The notes under the pieces: generated by a model
The model's database searches: none
Told to the model about the DNA's origin: nothing
The model's input: only the letters and a program-made list of their open reading frames with translations
Position numbers and translations under genes: made by a program
Source of the DNA: Phycicoccus sp. CSK15P-2
Lineage (GTDB): Bacteria > Actinomycetota > Actinomycetes > Actinomycetales > Dermatophilaceae
Direction of reading: 5' to 3'
NCBI RefSeq assembly: GCF_016888005.1
Contig: NZ_JAFDVE010000032.1
Span: 17,026 to 81,025, forward strand
Length of the DNA: 64,000 nt
In this document: piece by piece, positions 50,174 through 58,899 of the stretch
How the letters are laid out: the number at the start of each line of letters is the position of its first letter
Position numbering within the stretch: position 1 is the first letter of the stretch

Positions 50174-50956
50174 ATGGGCAAACGCATCCTCGCCATCCTC
50201 GCCGCCGCCGTGATCGCGCTCGTCGGCGCCGTCTTCGTGCTGCTGTACGCACGCGGGGCGGACGCCAGGGCCGTCGAAGCCGCGAGCCCGACCACGGTCT
50301 ACACGACCACGGCACTCATCCCCGCCGGGACCTCGCTCAAGGACGCCGTCCGGCAGGGCCAGGTCGTCGAGACCGAGGTCGCCTCCCGGGCCAAGCCGGT
50401 CGGGGCTCTCGAGGCCGTCAACGACGACAACAGCGCCCTCGTCGCGCTCACCGACATCGCTCCGGGCCAGTACGTGCTCTCTGCGGGCTTCGGAGACACT
50501 CCGCTGGGCGAGAAGGCTCTGCAGGTCGGCTCCGGCAAGCTCGCGGTCTCCGTTCAGCTGCAGGACCCGGCACGCGTCGGCACCTTCGTCACGCCCGGTT
50601 CGAACCTCACGATCTTCATGACGTACGAGCTCAAGGAGACCTCGGGCAAGGAGGGTTCCGAGGAGACGGAGGAGACCTCGGAGAACGGGACCGGCGTCCT
50701 CCTGGAGAACGTCAAGGTCATCGCGATGGGCGAGGCCTCCCTCACCCCGGCCCAGCCGACCGGGGAGGGCGAGGAGGCCGCCCCGCAGGGCGCCAGCTTC
50801 CTCGTCACGGTCGAGGTCGACCCAGCCCAGGCGGTCCGCCTCGTGCACGGCATCAACAACTACACTCTGTACGCGGGTCTGCGCGGCAGCGAGGTCAAGC
50901 TCCCGAAGGACCTGCAGATCTCGGACTCCACGATCGCCAAGGACACGACGCGGTGA
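50174..50956 (+). CDS. cpaB: CpaB/RcpC-like pilus protein with SAF domain
   Basis: A 260-residue protein with one N-terminal helix (about 4-26), an SAF-like domain (TTVYTTTALIPAGTSLKDAV near 40-59; LTDIAPGQYVLSA), and the RcpC beta-domain (SVQLQDPARVGTFVTPGSNL). An acidic, Glu/Ser-rich linker near 155-172 interrupts the domain, an actinobacterial variation. CpaB/RcpC proteins organise the outer part of Tad pilus machines; in monoderms they probably act in the periplasm-like zone or wall. The GTG of the next gene overlaps the stop. Confidence 0.87.
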   Translation: MGKRILAILAAAVIALVGAVFVLLYARGADARAVEAASPTTVYTTTALIPAGTSLKDAVRQGQVVETEVASRAKPVGALEAVNDDNSALVALTDIAPGQYVLSAGFGDTPLGEKALQVGSGKLAVSVQLQDPARVGTFVTPGSNLTIFMTYELKETSGKEGSEETEETSENGTGVLLENVKVIAMGEASLTPAQPTGEGEEAAPQGASFLVTVEVDPAQAVRLVHGINNYTLYAGLRGSEVKLPKDLQISDSTIAKDTTR

Positions 50957-52140
50957 ACATCCTCTGGGACGCAGACTCCGGGGCGTTGGAGCGGTACCGC
51001 TTCGCGCTCGGGGCAGACACGCAGCGGATGGAGTCCGCGGCGCTGGTCGCGCGTGCCCTTCACGAGAACACCCAGGTCGAGCAGGTCGTCATCGGTCCCG
51101 ACGTGACGCTCGAGCAGGCGTGCGAGCTCGCGGAGGCGGCCCGGCTGGACCGCCCCGAGCTCGGCGTGATCCTCATGCGGACGCGGGTCGACGTCAACGC
51201 CCTGTCGCTGGCGCTGCGGTCGGGGGTCCGTGAGGTCGTCGGTGCCGACGACCACACGGCCCTGGCCGACGCGCTGCGCCGTAGCCGTGACCTCACCTCG
51301 CGGCTCATCGGCCACGCCTCCGGGGGTGCGGCCCGCGAGGGCCGGGTCGTCACGGTGTTCTCAGCCAAGGGCGGGGTCGGCAAGACGACGACCTCGACGA
51401 ACACCGCGACGCATCTCGCCCACAGCGGGTTCCGCACGCTGCTCGTCGACCTCGACCTCTCCTTCGGCGACGTCGCGATCAGCCTCCAGCTCGTCCCGAC
51501 CCAGTCGGTGTTCGACGCGGTCGGGATGAGCGGCCACCTCGACGAGGAGGGGCTGAAGAGCCTCGTCGTCACGCACGCCGACAGCGGGCTGGACGTCCTC
51601 TGCGCGCCGAACGACCCAGGCGACGCGGACCGCATCCCCGTCCCGACGGTCAGCGAGATCCTCAAGGTCGCGCGGAGGTACTACGACTTCGTCGTCGTGG
51701 ACACGCCGCCGTCCTTCACCGAGCACGTGCTCGCCGCCGTCGACCTGTCCGACTCGCTCGTGCTCATCGCCACGCTCGACATCCCGGCGGTGAAGAACCT
51801 GCGGGTCGCGATCGACACGCTCGACATGATCGGGAGCCCGAAGGACGCCCGGATCATCGTCCTCAACCGCGCCGACGCCAAGGTCGGTCTGCGCGCCGAG
51901 GACGTCGAGACCGCGATCAAGACCCCGATCGCCGTCAACGTGCCCAACTCGTTGACGGTCCCCGCCTCGGTCAACCGAGGTGTGCCCATCGTGCTCGACG
52001 AGCCCAAGTCGGCGGTCGCGACCGCCCTCAAGGACCTCGTCGACAACCACATCCGCATCGGTCGCGACACCGAGGTGAACGGTCAGGTCTCCGAGGCCGC
52101 CGCCGCGTCGCGCAAGAGCCTTTTCAGGGGGCGTAAGTGA
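50953..52140 (+). CDS. tadZ: TadZ/CpaE-like ParA-family ATPase
   Basis: A 395-residue protein. Residues about 1-120 form a receiver-like domain lacking an obvious phosphoacceptor set; the second part is a MinD/ParA ATPase with the deviant Walker A SAKGGVGKTTTSTN (from about 136), LLVDLDLSFGDVAI and DFVVVDTPPSFTEH. TadZ/CpaE places the Tad machine in the cell. GTG 50953 overlaps the cpaB stop and the next GTG overlaps its own stop, so translation is coupled through tadA. Confidence 0.9.
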   Translation: MNILWDADSGALERYRFALGADTQRMESAALVARALHENTQVEQVVIGPDVTLEQACELAEAARLDRPELGVILMRTRVDVNALSLALRSGVREVVGADDHTALADALRRSRDLTSRLIGHASGGAAREGRVVTVFSAKGGVGKTTTSTNTATHLAHSGFRTLLVDLDLSFGDVAISLQLVPTQSVFDAVGMSGHLDEEGLKSLVVTHADSGLDVLCAPNDPGDADRIPVPTVSEILKVARRYYDFVVVDTPPSFTEHVLAAVDLSDSLVLIATLDIPAVKNLRVAIDTLDMIGSPKDARIIVLNRADAKVGLRAEDVETAIKTPIAVNVPNSLTVPASVNRGVPIVLDEPKSAVATALKDLVDNHIRIGRDTEVNGQVSEAAAASRKSLFRGRK

Positions 52141-53519
52141 GTCTCGCCGACCGTCTCGACAGTGTCCGCCGTGCCCAGGCGGGGGCCGACAGCCCGTCCT
52201 CCGGGTCGGAGCGGCCCGGGGCCCACCCCAGCCGCCGGCGCACCCCGAGCCCCTTCCAGGAGGTCAAGGACCGCGTCCACCAAGGGCTGATCGAGACCCT
52301 GGGGCCGCGTCTCTACGACCCGCACCTGCCGGAGAACGAGCTGGCCGCGCAGGTGCGCCAGACCCTCCAGCAGACGATCGACGCGGAGCAGACCCCGCTC
52401 TCGCACGCCGACCGGACCCGGATCGCCCAGGAGGTCTCCGACGAGATCCTCGGGCACGGGCCGCTCGAGCCGCTGCTCCGGGACCCGGACATCAGCGAGA
52501 TCATGGTCAACGGCGCCGACATGATCTACGTCGAGCGCAGCGGAAAGCTGTACCGCGTCGAGGCCCACTTCTCCAGCGAGTCGCATCTCCGCCGGGTCAT
52601 CGACAAGATCGTCGGCCGGGTCGGCCGGCGTGTCGACGAGGCGAGCCCGCTCTGTGACGCGCGTCTGCCCGACGGCTCGCGTGTCAACGCGGTCATCGCG
52701 CCGATCGCGCTCGACGGCGCCCAGCTGACCATCCGGAAGTTCTCCCAGGACCCCTACACCGACGCCGATCTCATCGCCTTCGGGACGATCAGCCCGAGCG
52801 TGCGCGACTTCCTCAAGGCGTGCGTCATCGGGCGCCGCAACGTCATCATCTCCGGCGGTACCGGTTCCGGTAAGACGACGACCCTGAACGTCATCTCGTC
52901 GTTCATCCCCGAGGACGAGCGCATCGTCACGATCGAGGACGCCGCCGAGCTCCAGCTCCACCAGGACCACGTGCTGCGGCTCGAGTCCCGCCCGCCGAAC
53001 ATCGAGGGCAAGGGCTCCATCGCGATCCGCGACCTCGTGAAGAACTCGCTGCGTATGCGCCCCGACCGCATCGTCGTCGGTGAGGTCCGGGACGGAGCCG
53101 CCCTCGACATGCTCCAGGCGATGAACACCGGTCACGACGGGTCCATCACGACGGTGCACGCCAACACGCCTCGAGACTCGCTCTCCCGTCTCGAGACGAT
53201 GGTGCTCATGGCGGGTGTCGACCTGCCGGTGCGTGCCATCCGCGAACAGGTGGCCGGCGCGGTCGACCTCATCGTCCAGCAGGCCCGTCTCAAGGACGGA
53301 TCGCGCCGCATCGTCGCGATCAGCGAGGTCGTGGGGATGGAGGGCGAGGTCATCACCCTCCAGGACGTCTTCACCTTCGACTGGTCCGCCGGCCGGGACG
53401 AGAACGGCCGTTTCCGCGGGTCGCTCATCTCCACCGGGCTGCGCCCGAAGTTCCTCCAGGACCTCAACGACCTCGGGGTCGAGGTCCCGCCGTCCCTCTT
53501 CGTCAACGGAGCCGGATGA
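52137..53519 (+). CDS. tadA: TadA/CpaF secretion ATPase
   Basis: A 460-residue type II/IV secretion ATPase that powers Flp pilus assembly. Seen: N-terminal helical region to about 100, GHGPLEPLLRDPDISEIMVNG, the Walker A IISGGTGSGKTTTLN (from about 238), IEDAAELQL (Walker B/Asp box region), RMRPDRIVVGEVRDGAALDML and GHDGSITTVHANTPRD (His box). All expected catalytic elements are present. The length and motifs match CpaF. GTG 52137 overlaps tadZ; the tadB ATG overlaps its stop. Confidence 0.95.
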   Translation: MSLADRLDSVRRAQAGADSPSSGSERPGAHPSRRRTPSPFQEVKDRVHQGLIETLGPRLYDPHLPENELAAQVRQTLQQTIDAEQTPLSHADRTRIAQEVSDEILGHGPLEPLLRDPDISEIMVNGADMIYVERSGKLYRVEAHFSSESHLRRVIDKIVGRVGRRVDEASPLCDARLPDGSRVNAVIAPIALDGAQLTIRKFSQDPYTDADLIAFGTISPSVRDFLKACVIGRRNVIISGGTGSGKTTTLNVISSFIPEDERIVTIEDAAELQLHQDHVLRLESRPPNIEGKGSIAIRDLVKNSLRMRPDRIVVGEVRDGAALDMLQAMNTGHDGSITTVHANTPRDSLSRLETMVLMAGVDLPVRAIREQVAGAVDLIVQQARLKDGSRRIVAISEVVGMEGEVITLQDVFTFDWSAGRDENGRFRGSLISTGLRPKFLQDLNDLGVEVPPSLFVNGAG

Positions 53520-55522
53520 CCATGGCCACTTCCCTCATCGCGGCCCTGCGTGCCAGGTCCTCGTCCGTGCTGTCCGTCGTGGCCTCGACGGTCGTCGCGC
53601 TCGCGCTGCCGGTCCTCGGCGCCCCCGCCGCCGTGGGGGCCGAGGCCGTGCCGACCACGCTCAGCGACGTCCGGGTCCGGGACTCCTCCGTCGAGGCCAC
53701 GGTCGTTCTCCGCTCTTCGGACAAGACCCTCACCGTCGACCCGTCCTCGGTCACCGCGACCCTCGGTGGCAAGCCGGCCAAGGTCAGCCTGACGCCGGCA
53801 GAGGCGACGTCCCGGTCGACCATGCTCGTCATCGACACCAGTGGATCGATGGGCACCTCCGGGATGGCCACGGTCCGCGAGGCCGTCAAGCAGTTCGTCG
53901 CCGCGGTCCCCGAGGACGTGAAGGTGGGCGTCGTGTCCTTCGCCTCCACGTCCGGCGTGGACGTCGAGCCGACGACCGACCGCGCAGCAGTCCGTGCCAG
54001 CGTCGCCGGCCTGCGCGCCCAGGGCGAGACCTCGCTGTACAAGGCCATCCAGGACGCGGTGAAGGCCCTCGGCACCGAGGGCGAGCGCAGCATCGTCCTG
54101 CTCAGTGACGGCGGGGACACGGTCGCCGCGATCGAGGGCGGCTCCGCGAAGGAGAAGAGCGAGCGGAAGAAGGCCCTCGACGCCCTGGCCAAGGCCAAGG
54201 TGCGCGCCGAGGTCGTCTCCTTCAACACCCCCGAGGCCGACGGCGGTGTCCTCGACCAGCTCGCCTCCACCGGAGGAGGGTCCGTCGCCAAGGCCGGTGA
54301 CAGCAAGGCCGTCGCGGCGGCGTTCGGCGCTGCCGCCCGGGCCCTGGAGTCGCAGGTCCACATCTCGGTCGACAGGCCCGCCGGGGTGTCCGGCGACGCC
54401 GAGCTCGTCGTGAGCGGCGCGGCGTCCGGTGAGTCGTTCTCGACCACCTCGCCGCTGGACCTCGGCGACACCGCGCCGGTCGAGGTCGAGCCGGTCGCCG
54501 CCCCGGCGCAGCAGTCGGCCTTCCCCGACATCGCGGCGCCGATCAGCGCTCTCGCGCCGAAGCTCCTCGTGCCGGCCATCGTCACGCTGTTCCTCGGGGT
54601 GTTCCTCCTCGCGCTGGCGCTCATCAACCCCTCGTTCCGGACACGTCGCAGCGAGCGGATCAGCGCGGTCGAGGCCTACGGTCTCGGCGCACCCCGGGCA
54701 CAGAAGGCCCAGACCGCGAACGCCGCCGCGCTCAGCGAGTCGATCGTCAACATGGGCGAGCAGTTCATGGAAGGTCGCGAGTCGACGACCAAGACGATGG
54801 AGCTGCTCACCCGCGCCGACCTCCCGTGGCGGGCCGGGGAGTGGCTCGTCCTCCGGATGATCGCCGTGGTCGTCGGCGCTGCGCTGGGCTTCCTCTTCGG
54901 CGGCGTGTGGGTCCTGCTCGTGGGTGCCCTCGTGGGGTTCATCCTGCCGCCCTTCGCCCTGCGCTTCATGGCCAAGCGACGGGGACGCAAGTTCGAGGAG
55001 GTCCTCCCCGACGTCATGATGCTCGTCGCGACGTCGCTCGCCTCCGGCTTCAGCCTCCTCCAGGCGCTGGACTCGGTGGCCAAGGACGCCCCGGAGCCGG
55101 CGTCCAAGGAGTTCTCCCGGGCGCTCGCCGAGGCCCGGATCGGCGCGGACGTCAGCGACGCCCTCGACAGCATGGCGGTCCGGATGGACAGCCGGAACAT
55201 GCACTGGACCACGATGGCGATCCGGATCCAGCGCGAGGTCGGTGGAAACCTGGCCGAGACCCTCCGGACCACGGCCGGGACGCTGCGCGAGCGCGAGATG
55301 CTCCGGCGCCAGGTCCGGGCGCTGTCGGCGGAGGGTCGTCTCTCCGCGTACGTCCTCGTCGCGCTGCCCATCGGGCTGTTCCTCTTCAGCCTCAAGGCCA
55401 ACTACGAGTACGTGAGCCTGCTCTGGACCACGACACTCGGCATCGGGATGTCCGTCGCCGGCATCGTCTCCATGACCATCGGCATCTTCTGGATGCGCAA
55501 AGTCGTCACGATCGAGGTCTGA
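53516..55522 (+). CDS. tadB: VWA domain fused to TadB (T2SF inner-membrane protein)
   Basis: A 668-residue fusion. A signal-like N-terminus (1-42) precedes an external von Willebrand factor A domain (about 100-290) with an intact MIDAS start DTSGS (107-111), GETSLYKAI and LLSDGGDT. One helix (about 345-365) links it to a TadB part with helices near 440-485 and 610-665 and the T2SF core EEVLPDVMMLVATSLASGFS (from about 493). TadB and TadC form the assembly platform. Ordinary TadB proteins have about 300 residues and no VWA domain, so this subunit also presents a metal-dependent binding domain outside. ATG 53516 overlaps tadA. Confidence 0.9.
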   Translation: MTMATSLIAALRARSSSVLSVVASTVVALALPVLGAPAAVGAEAVPTTLSDVRVRDSSVEATVVLRSSDKTLTVDPSSVTATLGGKPAKVSLTPAEATSRSTMLVIDTSGSMGTSGMATVREAVKQFVAAVPEDVKVGVVSFASTSGVDVEPTTDRAAVRASVAGLRAQGETSLYKAIQDAVKALGTEGERSIVLLSDGGDTVAAIEGGSAKEKSERKKALDALAKAKVRAEVVSFNTPEADGGVLDQLASTGGGSVAKAGDSKAVAAAFGAAARALESQVHISVDRPAGVSGDAELVVSGAASGESFSTTSPLDLGDTAPVEVEPVAAPAQQSAFPDIAAPISALAPKLLVPAIVTLFLGVFLLALALINPSFRTRRSERISAVEAYGLGAPRAQKAQTANAAALSESIVNMGEQFMEGRESTTKTMELLTRADLPWRAGEWLVLRMIAVVVGAALGFLFGGVWVLLVGALVGFILPPFALRFMAKRRGRKFEEVLPDVMMLVATSLASGFSLLQALDSVAKDAPEPASKEFSRALAEARIGADVSDALDSMAVRMDSRNMHWTTMAIRIQREVGGNLAETLRTTAGTLREREMLRRQVRALSAEGRLSAYVLVALPIGLFLFSLKANYEYVSLLWTTTLGIGMSVAGIVSMTIGIFWMRKVVTIEV

Positions 55523-55525
55523 GCC

Positions 55526-56437
55526 ATGTTCCTCCTCATCGCCGGTATCGGCCTCGTCATGGCCGCCCTGCTCCTCATCGTCCTCGCGGCGACGGTCGGC
55601 TCGGGCCAGACCACGGGGGTCGCGAAGTCCCTCGAGCTGCTCAACCACAAGACGACCGTCCGCGAGGTCGGCCGGAACGAGCTCGGAGCCCAGGAGCGGC
55701 TCCTCGTGCCCGTCCTGGACCGGCTGCGCGGCCTCGCCGACCGGCTGTCGCCGGCCGGGACCGGCGGGCGGATCGCCCGGTCGTTGGACCGGGCGGGCAA
55801 CCCCGCGGCCTGGACGGTCGAGCGGGTCATGGGTGCCAAGGGTCTCGCCCTGCTCCTCGGCATCATCCTTCCCCTGCTGTTCTTCGGGTTCGGCCTGTAC
55901 CCGCTCATCGCGGCCGCAGCCGCTGGTGTCGCGGGCTTCTTCGTCCCCGACCTGCTCGTGTACAACGCCGGGCTCAAGCGCCAGGAGGACATGCGCAAGG
56001 GGCTGGCCGACGCGCTCGACATGCTCACCGTGTGTGTCGAGGCCGGCCAGGGCTTCGACGCGGCCATCCTCCAGGTGGCCCGGACGGTCGACGGGCCGAT
56101 CGCGGGCGAGTTCGCCCGCGTGCTCTCCGAGATGCAGATCGGCAAGTCGCGCGGTGAGGCGTTCAGCTCGCTGGGGGAGCGCACGACGGCGCCCGAGCTG
56201 AAGAACTTCGTCAGCACCCTCGTGCAGGCGGACCGGCTGGGCCTGCCGATCGCCGGCGTGCTGCGTGAGCAGACCAAGGAGATGCGGGTCGTGCGGCGTC
56301 AGGCGGCGGAGGAGCAGGCGCAGAAGGTCACCGTGAAGATCCTCTTCCCGCTGCTGCTCTGCATCTTCCCGGCGCTGTTCATCGTCATCATCGGGCCCGG
56401 CGCGATCCAGATCGCCGAGGTCTTCGGCAGCATGTGA
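55526..56437 (+). CDS. tadC: TadC inner-membrane platform protein
   Basis: A 303-residue T2SF-family protein with an N-terminal helix, two helices near 105-140, the T2SF domain (GLADALDMLTVCVEAGQGFDAA, about 155-176; FARVLSEMQIGKSRGEAF) and a C-terminal helix (KILFPLLLCIFPALFIVII). It pairs with TadB to form the pilus platform. ATG 55526 is three bases after the tadB stop. The gene ends the operon; a hairpin follows. Confidence 0.94.
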   Translation: MFLLIAGIGLVMAALLLIVLAATVGSGQTTGVAKSLELLNHKTTVREVGRNELGAQERLLVPVLDRLRGLADRLSPAGTGGRIARSLDRAGNPAAWTVERVMGAKGLALLLGIILPLLFFGFGLYPLIAAAAAGVAGFFVPDLLVYNAGLKRQEDMRKGLADALDMLTVCVEAGQGFDAAILQVARTVDGPIAGEFARVLSEMQIGKSRGEAFSSLGERTTAPELKNFVSTLVQADRLGLPIAGVLREQTKEMRVVRRQAAEEQAQKVTVKILFPLLLCIFPALFIVIIGPGAIQIAEVFGSM

Positions 56438-56440
56438 CCC

Positions 56441-56463
56441 GGTCGGGACGGGCACTCCCGACC
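56441..56463 (+). terminator. Hairpin after tadC
   Basis: GGTCGGGA (56441-56448) pairs perfectly with TCCCGACC (56456-56463) around seven bases, four bases past the tadC stop and before the convergent response-regulator gene. Confidence 0.6.
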
Positions 56464-56524
56464 CGACCCGACGGCTCTGGAGCCACCCGGAGGAGGGACG
56501 CGCCGGTGTGGCTCGGGTCCTGGT

Positions 56525-57181
56525 TCAGCCGCGGTCGACGTCCGGGACGAGCCCGAGCCGGACCGCGGCGATGACCGCACTGGCCCGGTTGTGCGCGCCG
56601 AGCTTGTCGTAGATCTTGCCGATGTGCGTCTTGACGGTCGACGGGCTCATGTAGAGCGACTTGCCGACCTGGGCCACCGACGCGCCCTCGACGAGCAGCT
56701 TGAGGACCTCGGTCTCCCGGCTGGTCAGGGTGGTCTGCGGCTGCTCGTGCCGGCGGCGCATCGCCTCGGCCAGCCCGCTCGCCGAGAACTCGAGGGGGAA
56801 GTCGGCCGCGCGGCGGACCGCCGAGAGCACCTGGTCCGACGGGGCGCTCTTGCGGACCAGGGCGGAGGCACCGGCGTCGAGGGCCTCGAGGAGCGTCGAG
56901 TCGTCGTTGAGCATCGTGAGGACGACGAGCCCGACCTCCCTGGACTGCTCGCGCACCGCCCGCACGAGGTCCAGTCCCGAGCCGTCAGGCATCGTGACGT
57001 CGATGACGGCCACGACCCGCCCCGGGGGAGGAGTACGGAACAACCTCTCGAAGAGGGCCCGGCCCTCGCTGAGCGAGCCGGCGTGGCCGACGACGCTCAC
57101 CTCGTCCTGCGAGTTGAGCATGCCGGCCACCGCTTCGCGGACCACCGCATGGTCGTCGACAAGCACGACGCTGATCGTCAC
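56525..57181 (-). CDS. NarL/LuxR-type response regulator
   Basis: A 218-residue regulator: receiver domain 1-130 with acidic pair D9-D10, phosphoacceptor D61 (VIDVTMPDGSG), a Thr in LVVLTML and the conserved Lys in LVRKSAP; a C-terminal LuxR helix-turn-helix (TSRETEVLKLLVEGASVAQV, then KSLYMSPSTVKTHIGKIYDK). GTG 57181 is the only good start. It lies 16 bp downstream of the sensor-like gene, so the two are an operon. It ends opposite tadC and may control pilus genes, though that is only by proximity. Confidence 0.93.
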   Translation of the reverse strand: MTISVVLVDDHAVVREAVAGMLNSQDEVSVVGHAGSLSEGRALFERLFRTPPPGRVVAVIDVTMPDGSGLDLVRAVREQSREVGLVVLTMLNDDSTLLEALDAGASALVRKSAPSDQVLSAVRRAADFPLEFSASGLAEAMRRRHEQPQTTLTSRETEVLKLLVEGASVAQVGKSLYMSPSTVKTHIGKIYDKLGAHNRASAVIAAVRLGLVPDVDRG

Positions 57182-57197
57182 GGCCTCTCCCAGGTCG

Positions 57198-58796
57198 TCA
57201 GGTCGTCACCTTCGCTGCCGAGGTGGCGACGGGTTCGTCAACGTTCAGGCTAACGGTCAACCGGCCGTTCGCCTCGTTGCGCACGACGAGTGTCCCGCCG
57301 AGAGCGGCCAGGCCAGGGCTGCGGAACGTCCGGCGCGCCCGCTGCGGGTCGCCGTCGTGCGACACGTCGACCTTCGCCGGGCCGACCACGGACGTCGCCA
57401 GCGAGACCCAGGCGTTGCGTGCGCCGGAGGCCTGGGCGTCGGCGAGGACGTCCATGACGAGCCGGTGGACGAGCATCTCGATCCGGGGGTCGAGTCTGCG
57501 CCGGCCCTCGCTCACGGTGATCGTCGTGCGGACGCCGGTCATGCTGCCGAAGCTCTGCACGGCCCCGCCGAGCACCGCACCGAGGCCGGTGCCGGGACGT
57601 TCGGCGACCCGGAGGTCGGTGATGTGCAGGCGCAGGTCGGCCATGACGTCGCTCAGCCGGTCGCGGAGCCCGTCGAGGGAGTCACGCAGGTCCGTCCCGG
57701 GCGGGCCGGCCTGGGCGCGGAGGGCATCCACCTGGTACCCGAGCGCCGCGAGCTCCTGGGCGATGCCGTCGTGGATGTCGCGGGCGATGCGGTTGCGCTC
57801 CTCGAGGCTCGCGTACTGCCGCAGGTTGCCGAACAGCAGACCGGCCTGGACCGTGGGCGCGAGCCGCCGGGTGACGTCGACGACCATCCGGCGCTCCTGC
57901 TCGCTGAAGCCGTGGTCGATGCCGCGCTCGACGACGACGACGGTCGTCGGACCGGTGCCGAAGGAGATGGGGACCACGAGGGCGCGTCGCCGCCCCATCT
58001 CGTCGTCGAACGGGATCTCCGTGGGCTTCCAGCTCGCAGGGTTGGCCGCGAGGAGCTCGGAGAGCGCCTCGGAGAGGTGCCACGGGGCACGGGTCGAGCC
58101 ACGCAGCGCCACGGGCACCAGGTGCTCGCTGTCGGTGGTCACGAGCACCGCACTGCGCGCCGAGGGCACCTCTGCGGCGAGGAGGTCGAGGGCGAGCGTG
58201 GCTCCGGCCGGCGCGTCGAGACCGGTCGCCATCTCCTCGGAGAGGTCGTGGAGGCGCTGGATGAGCTGGATCGCCTCGCGGGCCGCGGGGTCGGCCTCGT
58301 CGAGCTCGTGCTCGGCGACGAGCCGCTGGTTCCAGGCGCCGAGCGCACCGAGGATGAGGGCGGCGCCCACCCACGCGAGCAGGCCGTAGCGCACGATCTC
58401 GTCGTGCTGCCACGACGAGACCGTGAGGAGGTAGACGACGCTCGCGAGGACGCACGACAGGAGGTAGCCGACGCGGCCGAACCGTCCGCCCGAGTGGTAC
58501 GCGGGGATGAGGACGAGGAGCGCCGCGCCCAGCTGGGCGGCCGCGTAGCCTGCTCCTGCTGCGGCGGCGGACATCGACAGCAGCGTGAGGATGATGGTGT
58601 CGAGCAGGCCCTCGCGGGAGATCGGCATCCGGTCCAGGGCCGCCACGACGATGTCCAGGACGACCACGGCCAGGAGCCACGGCAGGACCTCGAACACCGT
58701 CTGCGTGACGATCGACAGGAACACGGTGAGGACCGCGAACGCGAGCCGGATCTTCGCCGAGGCATCGAGCCACGTCAGACCCATCGACCGTTCCAC
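57198..58796 (-). CDS. NarL-type sensor histidine kinase with degenerate ATPase domain
   Basis: A 532-residue protein: about five helices (20-170), a GAF-like region (about 195-330), a HisKA_3 dimerisation domain with ERNRIARDIHDGIAQE (phospho-His near 341), and a C-terminal region where the HATPase should be. There the usual N-box (E-A-L-x-N) is replaced by MDVLADAQASGARNA and the G1 motif by VSHDGDPQRAR; no GxGLGL loop is seen. It may signal without normal autophosphorylation or act with another kinase. GTG 58796 lies seven bases after a TACCCT box, pointing to a leaderless transcript divergent from mtrA. Confidence 0.85.
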   Translation of the reverse strand: MERSMGLTWLDASAKIRLAFAVLTVFLSIVTQTVFEVLPWLLAVVVLDIVVAALDRMPISREGLLDTIILTLLSMSAAAAGAGYAAAQLGAALLVLIPAYHSGGRFGRVGYLLSCVLASVVYLLTVSSWQHDEIVRYGLLAWVGAALILGALGAWNQRLVAEHELDEADPAAREAIQLIQRLHDLSEEMATGLDAPAGATLALDLLAAEVPSARSAVLVTTDSEHLVPVALRGSTRAPWHLSEALSELLAANPASWKPTEIPFDDEMGRRRALVVPISFGTGPTTVVVVERGIDHGFSEQERRMVVDVTRRLAPTVQAGLLFGNLRQYASLEERNRIARDIHDGIAQELAALGYQVDALRAQAGPPGTDLRDSLDGLRDRLSDVMADLRLHITDLRVAERPGTGLGAVLGGAVQSFGSMTGVRTTITVSEGRRRLDPRIEMLVHRLVMDVLADAQASGARNAWVSLATSVVGPAKVDVSHDGDPQRARRTFRSPGLAALGGTLVVRNEANGRLTVSLNVDEPVATSAAKVTT

Positions 58797-58803
58797 GCCC
58801 CCC

Positions 58804-58809
58804 AGGGTA
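58804..58809 (-). promoter_or_regulatory. -10 box (TACCCT, minus strand) of a leaderless promoter
   Basis: On the minus strand TACCCT is followed by seven bases (all G except a final C) and GTG 58796. The geometry equals that of the other leaderless promoters in the window. Confidence 0.55.
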
Positions 58810-58899
58810 CGTCCGGGCCTGCGTCGAAACCGCGGGTTCGCCCAGCTGCCTGTGTGATGATTGACCGCGGTTCACTCGTAGGGGAAGGACGAGGCGGTA

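Noticed and set aside
53132..56455. A 1107-codon open frame on the minus strand across tadA-tadC
   Set aside because: Antisense to three recognisable Tad genes; the translation has runs of Arg/Asp/Glu and no family similarity. Long antisense frames are expected at this GC content.
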